DNA of 64,000 nucleotides from Halorientalis persicus (GTDB taxonomy: Archaea > Halobacteriota > Halobacteria > Halobacteriales > Haloarculaceae): assembly GCF_900110215.1 (NCBI RefSeq), contig NZ_FOCX01000001.1, positions 186,001 to 250,000 of the forward strand. Reading direction: 5' to 3'. Position numbers and translations under genes: made by a program. Each line of letters starts with the position of its first letter. The first letter of the stretch is position 1. Positions 30,662-40,616 of the stretch are shown piece by piece. A model generated the notes under the pieces. That model saw nothing but the letters and a program-made list of their open reading frames with translations. It was not told where the DNA came from and ran no database searches.

Positions 30662-32137
30662 TTACCCGAACATCTGGCGCATCATCGGGTGCATCTCCAT
30701 GAGCTGTTCCTCGGCGATCTCCTCGTACAGCTTGTACGTGATGGAGACCGTCAGCAGCAGCCCGGTTCCGCCGACGCCCCCGATTGTGCCGAGCATATTG
30801 GCCATCACGGCCAGCAGGCCGACCAGCGCGCCACCGATGACGGTGACCTGGGGGATGTACCGCTCCAGGACCTTCTCGATGACGCCCGGGTTCTGTCGGA
30901 AGCCGGGGATCTGCATCCCGGAGCCGTGGATCTGCTGGGCCGTCGCTTCGGGGCCCATGTCGGTCGTCTCGACCCAGAACACCGCGAAGATCGCGCCGCC
31001 GACGACCATGAACGTCAGGTCGACGGTGACCCGGAGCGCGATCTGCCAGAGTTCGGCCGCTGCCGCACTCCCGGCAAGCTGGGGGATCCAGTCGCTCGGC
31101 GACTGGATGGGAGCCATGTAGTAGAACAGCCCGCCGGTCGGTTGGGACTGGGAGTACGTGCCGAGCCAGGCCGGCATCCCCGACCCGAGCTGTGCGTTCA
31201 GGATCCGCCCCAGGAACTGGAGGTTCGCCTGCAACGCACGCACGAGAATCATCGGCAGGACGCTCGCGTAGATCAGCTTCACCGGGAAGCGACCGCGTGC
31301 GCCCTTGACCCGTGCGTTCGACAGCGGAATCTCGACCCGCACCGACTCGGCGTAGACGACCACCACGAAGATAGTGACCGTCGTCACCAGCCTGATCAGG
31401 CCGAACTGCGGACTCATCAGCACCTGCTGGAGGCCCGCGCCGAACAGCGAGCCGATCGGTTGCTCACCGATCGCGATCAGGATCCAGGACGGGAAAAAGC
31501 CGACCTGTTCCGAGCCGATTCCGGGTAGCGCGAAGAAACCGCCGATGAGACGCTGGCTGACGCCGGCGACGATGAACAGGCCGACACCGGAGCCGACGCC
31601 CCACTTCGAGATGACCTCGTCCATGTAGAGGATGAGGATCCCGCCGAGGAAGATCTGGGCGAACAGCAGCAGCTTCACGCCGCCGAGCCCGATCCCGAGG
31701 CCCTGTGCGACCTGCGGGCTCGCCGGCAGGAAGTTGCCGGCGAAGACCATCGGCAGCCCCGTCAGGATACACATCAGGATCACCAGCAGCTTCTGGAGGC
31801 CCTGGTACAGCACCTGGTCACGGGGGTTGTTCTGGGTGTCCAGCCCCAGCAGGTCGGCACCGCCGAGCAACTGCAAGACGATGGATGCGGTGACGATCGG
31901 ACCGATCCCCAACTGGAGGATCGTCCCCTGGCCGCCGGCGAGGATCGAGCGGAAGCGCCCGAAGATGTCGCCACCTTGCGTGCCCAGTCCGTACAGGTAG
32001 ACGTTCGTCAGGAAGAAGTACAACACCAGCACGCCGGCTGTCCAGGCCAGCTTCCGTTTGAACGGAACGTGGCCCTCCGGTCGCTGGACCGAGGGCATGC
32101 GGGTGAGTACCGGTTCGGCGGTTTCTTTCCAGCCCAT
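30662..32137 (-). CDS. secY: Protein translocase subunit SecY
   Basis: 491 residues with about ten membrane helices. It forms the pore of the Sec translocon with SecE and SecG/Sec61beta. The ATG read from 32137 yields MGWKETAEPVLTRMPSVQRP, the normal start. Early helices carry FFLTNVYLYGLG, and the region after helix 2 has the plug-like LGIGPIVTASIVLQLL. It is the last gene of the spc operon here, one base after the uL15 stop. Confidence 0.95.
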   Translation of the reverse strand: MGWKETAEPVLTRMPSVQRPEGHVPFKRKLAWTAGVLVLYFFLTNVYLYGLGTQGGDIFGRFRSILAGGQGTILQLGIGPIVTASIVLQLLGGADLLGLDTQNNPRDQVLYQGLQKLLVILMCILTGLPMVFAGNFLPASPQVAQGLGIGLGGVKLLLFAQIFLGGILILYMDEVISKWGVGSGVGLFIVAGVSQRLIGGFFALPGIGSEQVGFFPSWILIAIGEQPIGSLFGAGLQQVLMSPQFGLIRLVTTVTIFVVVVYAESVRVEIPLSNARVKGARGRFPVKLIYASVLPMILVRALQANLQFLGRILNAQLGSGMPAWLGTYSQSQPTGGLFYYMAPIQSPSDWIPQLAGSAAAAELWQIALRVTVDLTFMVVGGAIFAVFWVETTDMGPEATAQQIHGSGMQIPGFRQNPGVIEKVLERYIPQVTVIGGALVGLLAVMANMLGTIGGVGGTGLLLTVSITYKLYEEIAEEQLMEMHPMMRQMFG

Positions 32138-32138
32138 A

Positions 32139-32648
32139 CTACGCGGACCCTTCTTCCTCGCTTGTATCCTTATCGGATTCGTCTTCGCGCTCGGCCTGCC
32201 GTTTCTCGCCGCGGTCGGTGAGCTCGGCGCTGCCACCGGCCGATTCGAGCAGTTCGCGTGCCGATTCCGAGAAGTCGTCCGCGACGACCGTCAGTTCGTT
32301 CCGAACCTGGCCGCCACCGAGGACCTTCACCGCGTCGACCTCGTGGCCGTCCTCGACGACGTCCCGGACGTCGATCCGGTAGCCGTCACCGTCTTCCTCG
32401 GCGACGCCGTCGGCCGCCAGCAGCGCGGCGTCCTCGTCGAGTTCACGGACGTCGATCTCCGCGATCTCCTCTTTGAGCTTCTGAGGTCGCTTGAATCCGG
32501 ACTTGCCGAGCGGTTCGTAGTTGTGGAACTCGTGTTTGTCGCGACCGGCACGGCCACGGCCACCGCGGTGGCCCGCGCCACGACGGTTCTTGTGACTGCC
32601 GCCACCGTGCGTGCGTGTGCCGCGCTGTCGTTTCTTTTTGCTCGTCAT
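32139..32648 (-). CDS. rpl15: Ribosomal protein uL15
   Basis: 169 residues. The basic N-terminus MTSKKKRQRGTRTHGGGSHK and the GHRGGRGRAGRDKH glycine-rich stretch that threads into 23S rRNA identify it. The C-terminus is acidic and carries an extra Glu/Asp tail. It sits between uL30 and secY, as in all archaeal spc operons. Confidence 0.95.
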   Translation of the reverse strand: MTSKKKRQRGTRTHGGGSHKNRRGAGHRGGRGRAGRDKHEFHNYEPLGKSGFKRPQKLKEEIAEIDVRELDEDAALLAADGVAEEDGDGYRIDVRDVVEDGHEVDAVKVLGGGQVRNELTVVADDFSESARELLESAGGSAELTDRGEKRQAEREDESDKDTSEEEGSA

Positions 32649-32650
32649 TG

Positions 32651-33115
32651 TTATCGCATCGCTGTGAGGAGATCGTCGATCTCCTCGGTACTGTGTTTGC
32701 CGAGTTGTCCGCCCGTCACGGCCGGCCCCTTCAGCCCGTCGTGCCCGCCACGCGGCGGGTGCAGGCGGAGAACTGGTGCCAAGCCCTGCTCGCGCAGGGT
32801 CGTCTCCTCGGCGACCAGTGCGAAGGCCAGGCCCTCGACGGAGTCGTAATCGGTGTGCTCGTCGACCCACTCGTCGTCGATGTCGGCGTCACCCTCGAGG
32901 GGTTCGCCGCGGGTCTGCAGCAGCGTCTCGACGGTCTGCTGGCTGGGTTCGCCGTAGGCGACGTAGTCGTTGACCTTGTGAATCATCCCACGGTAGGCGT
33001 CCGTCTCGGGAATCAGCGTACAGTGGTTCACGTCGTGGACGTTCAGCATCTCCAGCGTGTCGCTCACGTCCTCGGCCATGTTCACGTCACCGCGAAGCTG
33101 AACGAGTGCCTGCAT
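32651..33115 (-). CDS. rpl30: Ribosomal protein uL30
   Basis: 154 residues, the long archaeal form. It opens [17 protein letters not shown]. The region HPPRGGHDGLKG near residue 120 is characteristic. The ATG at 33115 shares bases with the uS5 stop (TGATG), so the two are translationally linked. It binds 23S and 5S rRNA in the large subunit. Confidence 0.95.
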   Translation of the reverse strand: MQALVQLRGDVNMAEDVSDTLEMLNVHDVNHCTLIPETDAYRGMIHKVNDYVAYGEPSQQTVETLLQTRGEPLEGDADIDDEWVDEHTDYDSVEGLAFALVAEETTLREQGLAPVLRLHPPRGGHDGLKGPAVTGGQLGKHSTEEIDDLLTAMR

Positions 33116-33747
33116 CACTCGATCACCTCTCGTTTCTCCATGGTCCGCTGGGGGACCCGGGCCTCGGCCGTGTTGCGAAGCGCGTTGAACGTCGCCTTCG
33201 CGAAGTTGACCGTGGTCCGCGTGTTCCCAGAGGAACGGGTCCAGATGTCTTCGATCCCGGCGAGTTCGAGGACGTGCCGGACGGTCTCCCCGCCCGCCAG
33301 TCCCAGCCCGCGCGGGGCCGGCTGGAGTTCGACCTCGACGCTGCCCGCCTTGCCGGTCGTCCGGAGCGCGACGGTGTGGGGTCGCCCACAGCCACACTCC
33401 CAGGACCCACAGCCACGGGACACGTCGATCAGGTTCAGCTTCCCGATGTCGATGGCCTTCTGGATCGCACCGCCGACCTGGTCGTCACGCCCCTCGGCGT
33501 AGCCGACGAGGCCGTCGCGGTTGCCCACGACGACGACACACCGGAACTTCACTCGGCGGCCGGAGTCGGTCATCCGCTGGACCATGTTGATGTCCAGCAC
33601 TTCGTCTTCGAGGTCGGGGACCAGCTGGTCGACGACCTCCGGTTCCTTCAGCGGCAGGCCGGAGTTGAGGGCCTCCTGCATCGAGTCGATCTCGCCCTCC
33701 TGTACCTTCCGACCGAGCCGCGTGCGCGGTTCCCATCCGTTGCTCAT
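33115..33747 (-). CDS. rps5: Ribosomal protein uS5
   Basis: 210 residues. The N-terminal double-stranded RNA-binding domain has [19 protein letters not shown], followed by the C-terminal domain with [11 protein letters not shown]. The middle contains a Cys-rich CGSWECGCG found in archaeal and eukaryotic S5. It affects decoding accuracy in the small subunit. Confidence 0.96.
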   Translation of the reverse strand: MSNGWEPRTRLGRKVQEGEIDSMQEALNSGLPLKEPEVVDQLVPDLEDEVLDINMVQRMTDSGRRVKFRCVVVVGNRDGLVGYAEGRDDQVGGAIQKAIDIGKLNLIDVSRGCGSWECGCGRPHTVALRTTGKAGSVEVELQPAPRGLGLAGGETVRHVLELAGIEDIWTRSSGNTRTTVNFAKATFNALRNTAEARVPQRTMEKREVIE

Positions 33748-34301
33748 AGTTCAGCCTCCATCAGTGTCTCTCGCACGTCGCTGAAGTGCGACGGCAGGTC
33801 CGTGGCGTCGAACTCCCCGGCGTACAGCGGCTCGTCGAGCTGTTCTGCGTACTCGGCGATGTGTTCGCCGCTGGTCCGCTCCCAGTCGGCGAGCACGCTG
33901 TCGTTGTGGGGGATCTCGAGCCCGGCGTCGATTGCACCTTCCTGTACTGCAAACACCTTACTGCCCGGCGTGGCGGTGTTGAGGCCGATGTCGAGCACGG
34001 CCTCCTCGAATCCGTTCGCGAGTGCGCGCTTGCCTGCCAGCAGTCCCGTGAGATAGGCGGCGGGCAGGTTCCCCGTGGGAGCCTCCCAGCCGAACTCCTC
34101 GAGATCGCTGGAGTGTGCGCTCGCGACCGTCTCGTCGCCCTGCGGGCCAGTGACGATCAGCTGCGCCGTAGTATGCTGGTTGCTCTTGCGAGCGACCAGC
34201 CGGGGTTTCCCGGATTTCAGCAGGCGCAACCTCTGATGGTAATCCGTTCGTGCCTCGCGGCGGCGCCGCATCGGCACTTTGTATCGTGGTCCTGTTGCCA
34301 T
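33744..34301 (-). CDS. rpl18: Ribosomal protein uL18
   Basis: 185 residues from the ATG at 34301. This start gives the usual [19 protein letters not shown] and has GGAGG nine bases upstream, while the ATG at 34307 overlaps the eL19 stop and would add two residues. It binds 5S rRNA in the central protuberance. The closely conserved [17 protein letters not shown] supports the assignment. Confidence 0.95.
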   Translation of the reverse strand: MATGPRYKVPMRRRREARTDYHQRLRLLKSGKPRLVARKSNQHTTAQLIVTGPQGDETVASAHSSDLEEFGWEAPTGNLPAAYLTGLLAGKRALANGFEEAVLDIGLNTATPGSKVFAVQEGAIDAGLEIPHNDSVLADWERTSGEHIAEYAEQLDEPLYAGEFDATDLPSHFSDVRETLMEAEL

Positions 34302-34303
34302 TG

Positions 34304-34753
34304 TCATTCGCCTCCGTACTGGTTGTCGATGTATCGTTCCATGTCGGCGACACTGTCGAACTCGCCACCGCCGGCCTTGTCGTAGAGGTCGCGGTACTCC
34401 GAACTCGACAGGTCACCGTCGTCTCGCATCTCGCGGAGCCGCGACCGCTGTGCGCGGATACGGCTCTCCCAGTCCTCCTTGGAGTCCTGGCGGCCGCCGG
34501 ATTTCCCCTTCCGGGAGCCGGCGTTCTTCTGGTGCCCGTACGCGCGTTTCTCCGCGCGTTCGCGGGCACGACCGCGGGAGTTGCCCTTCGCGTCCTCGGA
34601 CTGGATCACGCCCTGCTCGATCAGTTCTCGAACGTCCTCGCGGGTGATCGCGTCGGCGATCTCGCCCTGCTCGTCGGGGTCGAACCAGACTTTGTTCTTC
34701 CCGACGTCCAGGATGTCCGACGCGAGCCGCTTCTGTGCGCTCAGATCCGTCAT
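34304..34753 (-). CDS. rpl19e: Ribosomal protein eL19
   Basis: 149 residues opening [20 protein letters not shown], with the basic [16 protein letters not shown] helix that contacts rRNA. It ends in NQYGGE with a stop overlapping the uL18 region. It helps form the large-subunit bridge to the small subunit. Confidence 0.95.
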   Translation of the reverse strand: MTDLSAQKRLASDILDVGKNKVWFDPDEQGEIADAITREDVRELIEQGVIQSEDAKGNSRGRARERAEKRAYGHQKNAGSRKGKSGGRQDSKEDWESRIRAQRSRLREMRDDGDLSSSEYRDLYDKAGGGEFDSVADMERYIDNQYGGE

Positions 34754-35685
34754 TCTTCGACCTCCACTTCGACGTAGGTGGGATTGAGGACGCGCACGCC
34801 GCGGTCCTCGGCTTCCTCCTCGATGCGTTCGCGCTTGCGGCCACCGACCTTCGAGGCGATCCGGACCGCCTCGCGGTCGCCGTCGACGCCTTCGAGGTCG
34901 TCCACGTTGTGGACGCGAACCTCCTCGAAGCCGCTCGGGTGCTTGCCCCGAACCGCTTTCGGGGTACGGAACCCGGCCTGGACGGTGTCGCCTTTGCCCT
35001 TGATGCCGCGGCGCTGCTTCGAGAGCTGGCCGCGCGGGCGACGCCACGAGGTGGGGACTCGCTTTTTCTTGTGGTAGTCCTGCCGGTTGAACTGCGGTTT
35101 GCCTTCGTGGCTCCGCTGGTTCAGGAGCCGTTCCTCGTTCTCGCTGAGGTCGGGCGTCTTCTCGGTCAGGCCGCGGGCCTGCAGTTCCGTCTCGACTGCC
35201 TCGGTCTCCTCGGGTTCGGGAGACTCGTCTTCGACTTCCGCCTCGGTCTCCTCGCTGACTTCGAGTCCGCCCACGTCGGCCTTGATGCGGGCCGCCAGCG
35301 CGTTCCCGATGCCGTCGACCTCCGCGAGGTCGTCCTGGGTCGCACCGCGCACGTCGTCGACCGTCCGGTAGCCCGCGCCTTCCAGCGCGGCCGCCTTCGA
35401 GTCGCCGACGCCGCTGATGTCGGTCAGGTCGTCGTAGCTCTCCTGCTCGTCGGCCTCGTCGGCCGCCGAACCGTCGTCTTCGACTTCGGCGTCGGCCTCT
35501 TCGTCGACTTCGACGCCGCCGACTTCCGCCTTGATTCGGGCCGCCAGTGCGTTGCCGACTCCCTCGATGTCCGAGAGGTCGTCCTGGCTCGCTTCCGCGA
35601 GGTCCTCGGCCGTCTCGTAGCCGGCCCCGCGAAGGGTCGCGGCTTTCTCCTCGTCGACACCTGCGATGTCTTCTAGCTCCGTCAT
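34750..35685 (-). CDS. rpl32e: Ribosomal protein eL32 with duplicated HhH extension
   Basis: 311 residues. The conserved eL32 domain (about 185-311) has RKKR-type rRNA contacts and [17 protein letters not shown]. The N-terminal 150 residues are two tandem helix-hairpin-helix units ([18 protein letters not shown] at the first, [18 protein letters not shown] at the second), each followed by an acidic linker. Haloarchaeal L32e proteins commonly carry one such extension, and the second unit makes this protein unusually long. Confidence 0.93.
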   Translation of the reverse strand: MTELEDIAGVDEEKAATLRGAGYETAEDLAEASQDDLSDIEGVGNALAARIKAEVGGVEVDEEADAEVEDDGSAADEADEQESYDDLTDISGVGDSKAAALEGAGYRTVDDVRGATQDDLAEVDGIGNALAARIKADVGGLEVSEETEAEVEDESPEPEETEAVETELQARGLTEKTPDLSENEERLLNQRSHEGKPQFNRQDYHKKKRVPTSWRRPRGQLSKQRRGIKGKGDTVQAGFRTPKAVRGKHPSGFEEVRVHNVDDLEGVDGDREAVRIASKVGGRKRERIEEEAEDRGVRVLNPTYVEVEVEE

Positions 35686-36221
35686 CAGGCCTCACCTCGG
35701 TTCGGTTTCGCGGTGATGTAGACGCCGTCCTGGAACACCCGGATGTCCTTGTCCTTGACCCGGGTGAGCTGTTCGATGTCGGCGGCAGTCTGGCCCACGG
35801 CCTCGATGTCCGAGCCCGACAGGGTCAGTTCCTCGCCGTCGACGCTGACCTCGGTGTCCCCGTGGATGGTGGTCCGCCGGGGCGCTTTCTCACCGAGGAA
35901 GTTCTCGATGACGACCTCGTCGTCCTCGACGCGCACCTTCATCGGGAAGTGAGAGTAGAAGACTTCCATCTCGTACTCCCAGCCGTCGGTCACGCCGTGG
36001 AACATATTCCTGACGTGACTCTCGAAGGTACCGACCGTCGAGTTCGTCTTGGCGTCGTCCTCGTCGCTCTGGATCACGACGGCCCCGTCGTCGACGGAGA
36101 CGTCCACGTCGGGGTACCAGAGCCGGCGCGTCACACTGCCGTTGGGACCCTCGACCGTCAGGTCGAGATGGTCCATCTCGGCGCTTACCTCGTCCGGAAT
36201 TTCGAGTTCTGTGCGTGGCAT
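35685..36221 (-). CDS. rpl6: Ribosomal protein uL6
   Basis: 178 residues. The start [21 protein letters not shown] and the C-terminal [16 protein letters not shown] are typical of archaeal L6. It has two copies of the same fold that bind 23S rRNA near the sarcin-ricin loop. The ATG read from 36221 lies two bases beyond the uS8 stop, so a longer upstream frame was rejected. Confidence 0.95.
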   Translation of the reverse strand: MPRTELEIPDEVSAEMDHLDLTVEGPNGSVTRRLWYPDVDVSVDDGAVVIQSDEDDAKTNSTVGTFESHVRNMFHGVTDGWEYEMEVFYSHFPMKVRVEDDEVVIENFLGEKAPRRTTIHGDTEVSVDGEELTLSGSDIEAVGQTAADIEQLTRVKDKDIRVFQDGVYITAKPNRGEA

Positions 36222-36223
36222 TG

Positions 36224-36616
36224 TTAGTAGACGTACGCGATCACCTGGCCACCGATGCCCTGTTCGCGGGCCTCGTAGTGGCTCATGATCCCGTGGCTGG
36301 TGGTCACGACGAGTGTCCCGTAGTCCCGAGCGGGGAGGAACCGCTTCTCCCACTTCTCGAACTCGTCAGCGCCCGCCGAGTAGCGGGGCTTGACGGGGCC
36401 ACACTCGTTGATCGCACCCTTCAGTTCGACCTCGAACTCGCCGGCTTTGCCGTCGTCGACGAAGCTGAACCCGTCGATGTACCCGCGGTCGTAGAAGACC
36501 TCGAGCACGCTGCCGATCTCGTTCGAGGCGGGCGATACCGTCTGCTCCAGATGTCCGACGCTTTCGGCGTTGTTCAGACCCGAAAGGGCGCTGGACAGCG
36601 GATCGTTGCCTGTCAT
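36224..36616 (-). CDS. rps8: Ribosomal protein uS8
   Basis: 130 residues. The start [18 protein letters not shown] and the C-terminal [20 protein letters not shown] (the 16S rRNA-binding signature) are typical. The ATG overlaps the uS14 stop by four bases. It is a primary 16S rRNA binder in the platform. Confidence 0.95.
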   Translation of the reverse strand: MTGNDPLSSALSGLNNAESVGHLEQTVSPASNEIGSVLEVFYDRGYIDGFSFVDDGKAGEFEVELKGAINECGPVKPRYSAGADEFEKWEKRFLPARDYGTLVVTTSHGIMSHYEAREQGIGGQVIAYVY

Positions 36617-36828
36617 GAGTATTTCTTGAAGCCCATGCCGCGTGCGATCTCGCGGAAGCACTGGCGACAGAGGTAGATGTCGTACTTGCCGACCAGTCCC
36701 TGCTCGCGACCACACCGCTGGCAAGAGCGGAGTTGCTCCGTGCGTTTCGCCGTCTGTTCGCCGGTGGGGTCACGGACCTCCTCGGTCTCCTCGCCCTCGG
36801 CGTCGGCTTCCGTTTCACTTTCGCTCAT
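36613..36828 (-). CDS. rps14: Ribosomal protein uS14, zinc form
   Basis: 71 residues. The C-terminal half has CQRCG and CRQC, the four-cysteine zinc site, and ends [10 protein letters not shown]. An extra acidic N-terminal segment (about residues 1-25) is a halophilic addition. It sits in the head of the small subunit. Confidence 0.94.
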   Translation of the reverse strand: MSESETEADAEGEETEEVRDPTGEQTAKRTEQLRSCQRCGREQGLVGKYDIYLCRQCFREIARGMGFKKYS

Positions 36829-37358
36829 TCGTTGACCTCCACGTCGTAAGCCGCCTCGACGTACGCGACCGCGTCGTCGGGGTTGAGTCGGTGGTTCGAC
36901 GGGATCGACCGCGAGGCCTTGTCACGCTTTGCGACCCGGTAGCCCGGGCGCACCATGTTGACCGTGACGTCCAGCCCGTAGATCCCGATGTTCGGGTCGT
37001 ACTCCTGGCTCGGGAAGTCCGTGTGTTCCTCGACACCGAAACTGAAGTTGCCGGTGTCGTCGAACTGGGACGCCGAGAGGTCGACCAGCGGGATCGCCGT
37101 CTGGAGGAACTCGTCTGCCTCCTCGTCGCGAAGGGTGACCTTCGCGCCGATGGGGTCGCCCTGACGGATGTTGAACTCGCCGACGGTCTCCTTGGCCGTG
37201 GTCCGGACCGGCTGCTGGTCCGTGATCTCGGCGAGGATGTCCTCGCCGTTGGCCAGTTCGCGACCACCCTGCCCGACGCCCATGTGGACGACGACCTTCT
37301 CGATGCGCGGTTCGCGCATCTCGTGGAAGTCGCCACCGGACTCAGTCTCGGAGCTCAT
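36825..37358 (-). CDS. rpl5: Ribosomal protein uL5
   Basis: 177 residues opening with an acidic segment and then [17 protein letters not shown], the archaeal L5 signature. It binds 5S rRNA in the central protuberance. Four-base overlaps on both sides couple it to eS4 and uS14. Confidence 0.95.
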   Translation of the reverse strand: MSSETESGGDFHEMREPRIEKVVVHMGVGQGGRELANGEDILAEITDQQPVRTTAKETVGEFNIRQGDPIGAKVTLRDEEADEFLQTAIPLVDLSASQFDDTGNFSFGVEEHTDFPSQEYDPNIGIYGLDVTVNMVRPGYRVAKRDKASRSIPSNHRLNPDDAVAYVEAAYDVEVNE

Positions 37359-38059
37359 TCGTCATCACCCGTGAAGTTCTCGTCGATCACGACGACGTAC
37401 TCCTCGACGGTCTCGAAACCGTCGCCGTCGTCCTGTTCGACGATGACGTTGTTCTCGGAACTGCCCGGCGTGATCTGGATCTCCTCGATCCGACCGATGT
37501 CACCGGCGTGTGCGCCGGCGACCGCCGTGACGAGTTCGCCTTCCTGGTAGGGGAAGTGGGCGACGATCTCGTCGTCGTCGTTGGCGACGACGATGGAGTC
37601 GTTGCCGCCGTACTCGCTGTCCTCGTCGACGGTCAGCGTCTGGCCGTCGTGCAGGGTCAGCTGTACCTCCCCACCGGGGATGTGCTGTTTGTTGACGATC
37701 TTGCCCAGCTTCGAGCCCGCCGACTCCTCGTCGATGGGCGTCAGAGCGAGCCGTCCGCCCTTGCCGGGGAAGACGCGGTAATACTCCTCGCGCTCGGTAA
37801 AGGCCAGGATGTCGAACATCCCGACCGGCCGTTCCTCGTCGGAGACCGCCTTGCCGTTGATCAGGACATTGTCCTGGTTGAGGGCGTAGCGGGCCTCCTT
37901 CCGGGAGTCGGCGTACTCGAGTACGTCCCGCAGGACGATCAGCAGAGGGACCCCTGCCTCGCCGTGCGGACCGGCATCTGCCTTCACGGTGAACGTCTCG
38001 GTCTTGCGCTCGACCGGCCAACTCTTGGGAACGGAGAGTCGTTTCTGATGTTTCGTCAT
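37355..38059 (-). CDS. rps4e: Ribosomal protein eS4
   Basis: 234 residues. There are an S4-like RNA-binding motif ([21 protein letters not shown]) in the first third and a KOW motif near [17 protein letters not shown] in the last third. This is the archaeal/eukaryotic S4e of the small subunit. It begins [19 protein letters not shown]. Confidence 0.95.
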   Translation of the reverse strand: MTKHQKRLSVPKSWPVERKTETFTVKADAGPHGEAGVPLLIVLRDVLEYADSRKEARYALNQDNVLINGKAVSDEERPVGMFDILAFTEREEYYRVFPGKGGRLALTPIDEESAGSKLGKIVNKQHIPGGEVQLTLHDGQTLTVDEDSEYGGNDSIVVANDDDEIVAHFPYQEGELVTAVAGAHAGDIGRIEEIQITPGSSENNVIVEQDDGDGFETVEEYVVVIDENFTGDDE

Positions 38060-38418
38060 GCGCTATCCGCCTCCGATTCGAGTCGCGCCTGCCGCCGGTC
38101 GTCGTCGAGATTGAGTGCCGTCACGCGGAGGTTCGACGCGTCCAGCGGACGGGGGACTTCCTCCCCGTCGGCCTTCTCTAGCGTCACGTCCTCGACGTGG
38201 ACGACCTGATCGGTCAGGTCCACGGCGACGACTTCGGCTTCCTCGCCGGCGTGGTCGCCACGCAGGACCTCGACCGTGTCGCCCTCGTTGACGCGGACGT
38301 TTCGCTGGTCGTACTCCTCGCGGAGGTCGTCGGCCAGCGTCGACCGCACCTGCGAGTGGCGCTCGTGCAGCGGCGCGCGCTCGGTCTGGGTTCGCTGTTT
38401 GTGTGGTTGTCGTGTCAT
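38056..38418 (-). CDS. rpl24: Ribosomal protein uL24
   Basis: 120 residues. The KOW motif [20 protein letters not shown] lies near residues 44-63. The N-terminus is basic ([19 protein letters not shown]). It is an early assembly protein that binds 23S rRNA domain I. Confidence 0.95.
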   Translation of the reverse strand: MTRQPHKQRTQTERAPLHERHSQVRSTLADDLREEYDQRNVRVNEGDTVEVLRGDHAGEEAEVVAVDLTDQVVHVEDVTLEKADGEEVPRPLDASNLRVTALNLDDDRRQARLESEADSA

Positions 38419-38419
38419 A

Positions 38420-38818
38420 CTAGACGATCATTGTCGCTGTGCTCGCGATGGAGCCGAACCGTTCGGCGACCTCGCGAGCGATGGGACCCTTGATCTCGGT
38501 CCCGCGGGGTTCCTCGTTCTCGTCGATGATGACCGCCGCGTTGTCCTCGAACTTCACGCGCGTGCCGTCCGGCCGCCGGATCGGCTTGCGCTGGCGGACG
38601 ATCACCGCTTCGAGCACCTGGCGACGCATCTCCGGCGTCCCCTTGGTGACCGAGACGGTGATCTTGTCACCGAGGCCCGCCTTCGGGTGGCGGTTGATCG
38701 TCCCGGAGTAGCCCGAGATGCTCACCACCTTCAGCTGGCGTGCGCCCGTGTTGTCGGCACACGTGATCAGCGAGCCCTTCTCGAGGCCCTGGGTGACGTC
38801 GGCACCGAGTGCCTCCAT
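38420..38818 (-). CDS. rpl14: Ribosomal protein uL14
   Basis: 132 residues from the ATG read at 38818, which shares bases with the uS17 stop. The core has [17 protein letters not shown] and the C-terminus [16 protein letters not shown]. It bridges to 16S rRNA at the subunit interface. A longer upstream extension of the frame is not supported. Confidence 0.95.
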   Translation of the reverse strand: MEALGADVTQGLEKGSLITCADNTGARQLKVVSISGYSGTINRHPKAGLGDKITVSVTKGTPEMRRQVLEAVIVRQRKPIRRPDGTRVKFEDNAAVIIDENEEPRGTEIKGPIAREVAERFGSIASTATMIV

Positions 38819-39177
38819 CAGTCGCCACCTCCAGCTGCCGCCACCTCGGTGGCGTCCGCCGAAGCCACGCGTTCCACGACGACGTGGCTTTTCGTCTTCG
38901 AGAGCGGTCGTGTCTCTGCGATACGGACCGTGTCGCCCACTTCCAGGTCCACGCACGGGGGTGCGTGAGCCGGGACGCGCGACCGACGCTTCATGAATCG
39001 GTCGTACTTGGGCACCTTCACGTCGTACTCGCGTTCGACGATCACGGTCTTGTCCATGTCCGTGGAGGCGACCTCCCCTTCGAGCGTCTGCCCACGCACA
39101 CTGAGTGTGCCGTGGAACGGGCAGTTCTCGTCGGAGCAGGCCTCCTCCGGCCGTTCTACGTTAAGTCCTAGCGCCAT
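38818..39177 (-). CDS. rps17: Ribosomal protein uS17
   Basis: 119 residues. [16 protein letters not shown] and ERPLSK-like [17 protein letters not shown] identify it. An Ala/Gly-rich C-terminal tail is not part of the usual fold. It overlaps the rnp1 gene by ten bases, and the start was chosen at the conserved MALGLNV. Confidence 0.94.
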   Translation of the reverse strand: MALGLNVERPEEACSDENCPFHGTLSVRGQTLEGEVASTDMDKTVIVEREYDVKVPKYDRFMKRRSRVPAHAPPCVDLEVGDTVRIAETRPLSKTKSHVVVERVASADATEVAAAGGGD

Positions 39178-39473
39178 TTCGAATCACCTGTTCGTTCCGT
39201 GCGCCGCGCAGGCCGCGCGACCAACTGTTCACCCTCGACGGTGACGACCTGCGTGTCGCCATCGTCCAGCGTGAACTCGAACGTCGCGTCAGCCTTCGGC
39301 ACCTGCCACACCCGCCGCTCACCGTTCGCGCTCCCCTCCACGGAGAGCGTCCGCGTCGTCTCCATGACGACCTCGCCGGCGATGCCGACCAGGTCGGGGT
39401 TGGACGCGGCGACCACCCGAACCGGGCGGCCGATGAGTTCGTGTCGCGTGAGCGTCGCGGGTGTCAGTGGCAT
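39168..39473 (-). CDS. rnp1: RNase P protein component 1 (Pop4/Rpp29)
   Basis: 101 residues. [20 protein letters not shown] and [16 protein letters not shown] define the Sm-like Rpp29 fold. With Rpp21 it forms a protein pair that helps the RNase P RNA cleave the 5' leaders of tRNA precursors. Its place between uL29 and uS17 is the standard archaeal position. Confidence 0.92.
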   Translation of the reverse strand: MPLTPATLTRHELIGRPVRVVAASNPDLVGIAGEVVMETTRTLSVEGSANGERRVWQVPKADATFEFTLDDGDTQVVTVEGEQLVARPARRTERTGDSKWR

Positions 39474-39477
39474 CAGT

Positions 39478-39690
39478 CTATTCCTCGTCCAGATCGCCTT
39501 CTTCCCGGCGAATCGTCTTCAGCCGGGCGATGGCTTTCCGGATCTCTTTGATCTCGCCTGGGTTCTCCGGGCGACCACCCGCGGCCTGGACGGCCTGGGT
39601 GTTCAGCAGTTCCGTCTCCAGATCCTCCAGTTCCGCTTCCCGTTCGGGAGGCGTCATGTCGCGGATCTCGTCGGGGTGCAGGATCGTCAT
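39478..39690 (-). CDS. rpl29: Ribosomal protein uL29
   Basis: 70 residues, wholly helical, with EIRDMTPPEREAELEDLETEL and IKEIRKAIARLKTIRREE. It lies by the exit tunnel of the large subunit, where targeting factors dock. The ATG overlaps the uS3 stop by four bases. Confidence 0.94.
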   Translation of the reverse strand: MTILHPDEIRDMTPPEREAELEDLETELLNTQAVQAAGGRPENPGEIKEIRKAIARLKTIRREEGDLDEE

Positions 39691-40616
39691 TCGTCGTCAC
39701 CCTCTTCGACGTCTTCGTCTTCCATCTCGTCCATCAGTTCCTCGGCTTCCGCCTCGGTCTCCTCGTCGACTTCCGACTCGATGGCGTCGTCGAGTTCGTC
39801 GATGTCGACGTCGTCGGGTTCCTCGTCTGGAACCTCGACGTCTTCCTCGACGATCTCCTCGTCGACGACTTCCTCGACTGCTTCCTCGTCGGCTTCGTCG
39901 GCCTCCTCCGGCGGAGCCCCGGTTTCGGGCTCTGCCTCGGCCTCGCCTTCCTCGGGCTCGCCTTCCAGCAGTTCCTCGACGCTCTCGCCCTCGACGTCTT
40001 CGACGTAGTCCTCGACGTCCGCGTCCTCGTAGATGCGGAAGTCGTCGGGGAGCTGGGCGTTCGGCGGGATGATCTTCACGTCCACGCCGATCGTGCCGAG
40101 TTTCATGACTGCCGTACCCTGCCCGTGGTCGACGATCTCCTCTGCGGGCTCACCGTTGTGCTTGATGTAGCCACGGTTGAACTTCTCCACGCGTGAGCGT
40201 GCGCCCGTGACTTTGCCCGAGAGGACGATTTCGGCCCCGAGTGCGCCGGCTTCCATGATCCGGTCGATCGTGGTGTGACCGGCCTTCCGGAAGTACCAGC
40301 CGCGTTCGAGGGCGTTGGCCAGGCGGTCGGCGACGATCCGGGCGTTCAGGTCCGGCTCCTCGACCTCCTGGACGTCGATCTGGGGGTCTTCGAGGTTGAA
40401 CCGATCTTCGAGTTCGGTCGTGACCTTCCGGATGTTCTTCCCGCCCTTGCCGATGACCATGCCGGGCTTTTCGGCCTTGAGGACGATCTGGGTCCCCATC
40501 GGCGTCTTGGCGACGTCCATGCCGCCGTAGCCCGCACGGCCCAGCTCGTCGGCGAAGAACTCGTCGATCTGGGTCCGCTGGAGGCCGTCCTCGATGAACT
40601 GGTGTTCGTCAGCCAT
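39687..40616 (-). CDS. rps3: Ribosomal protein uS3 with long acidic tail
   Basis: 309 residues. The N-terminal half has the KH motif MVIGKGGKNIRKV (53-65), and the C-terminal domain of S3 is typical up to about residue 205. The last 100 residues are almost entirely Glu, Asp, Ala, Pro and Val, for example EAVEEVVDEEIVEEDVEV. Such acidic tails occur in haloarchaeal S3 but this one is long. The protein lines the mRNA entry channel of the small subunit. Confidence 0.95.
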   Translation of the reverse strand: MADEHQFIEDGLQRTQIDEFFADELGRAGYGGMDVAKTPMGTQIVLKAEKPGMVIGKGGKNIRKVTTELEDRFNLEDPQIDVQEVEEPDLNARIVADRLANALERGWYFRKAGHTTIDRIMEAGALGAEIVLSGKVTGARSRVEKFNRGYIKHNGEPAEEIVDHGQGTAVMKLGTIGVDVKIIPPNAQLPDDFRIYEDADVEDYVEDVEGESVEELLEGEPEEGEAEAEPETGAPPEEADEADEEAVEEVVDEEIVEEDVEVPDEEPDDVDIDELDDAIESEVDEETEAEAEELMDEMEDEDVEEGDDE

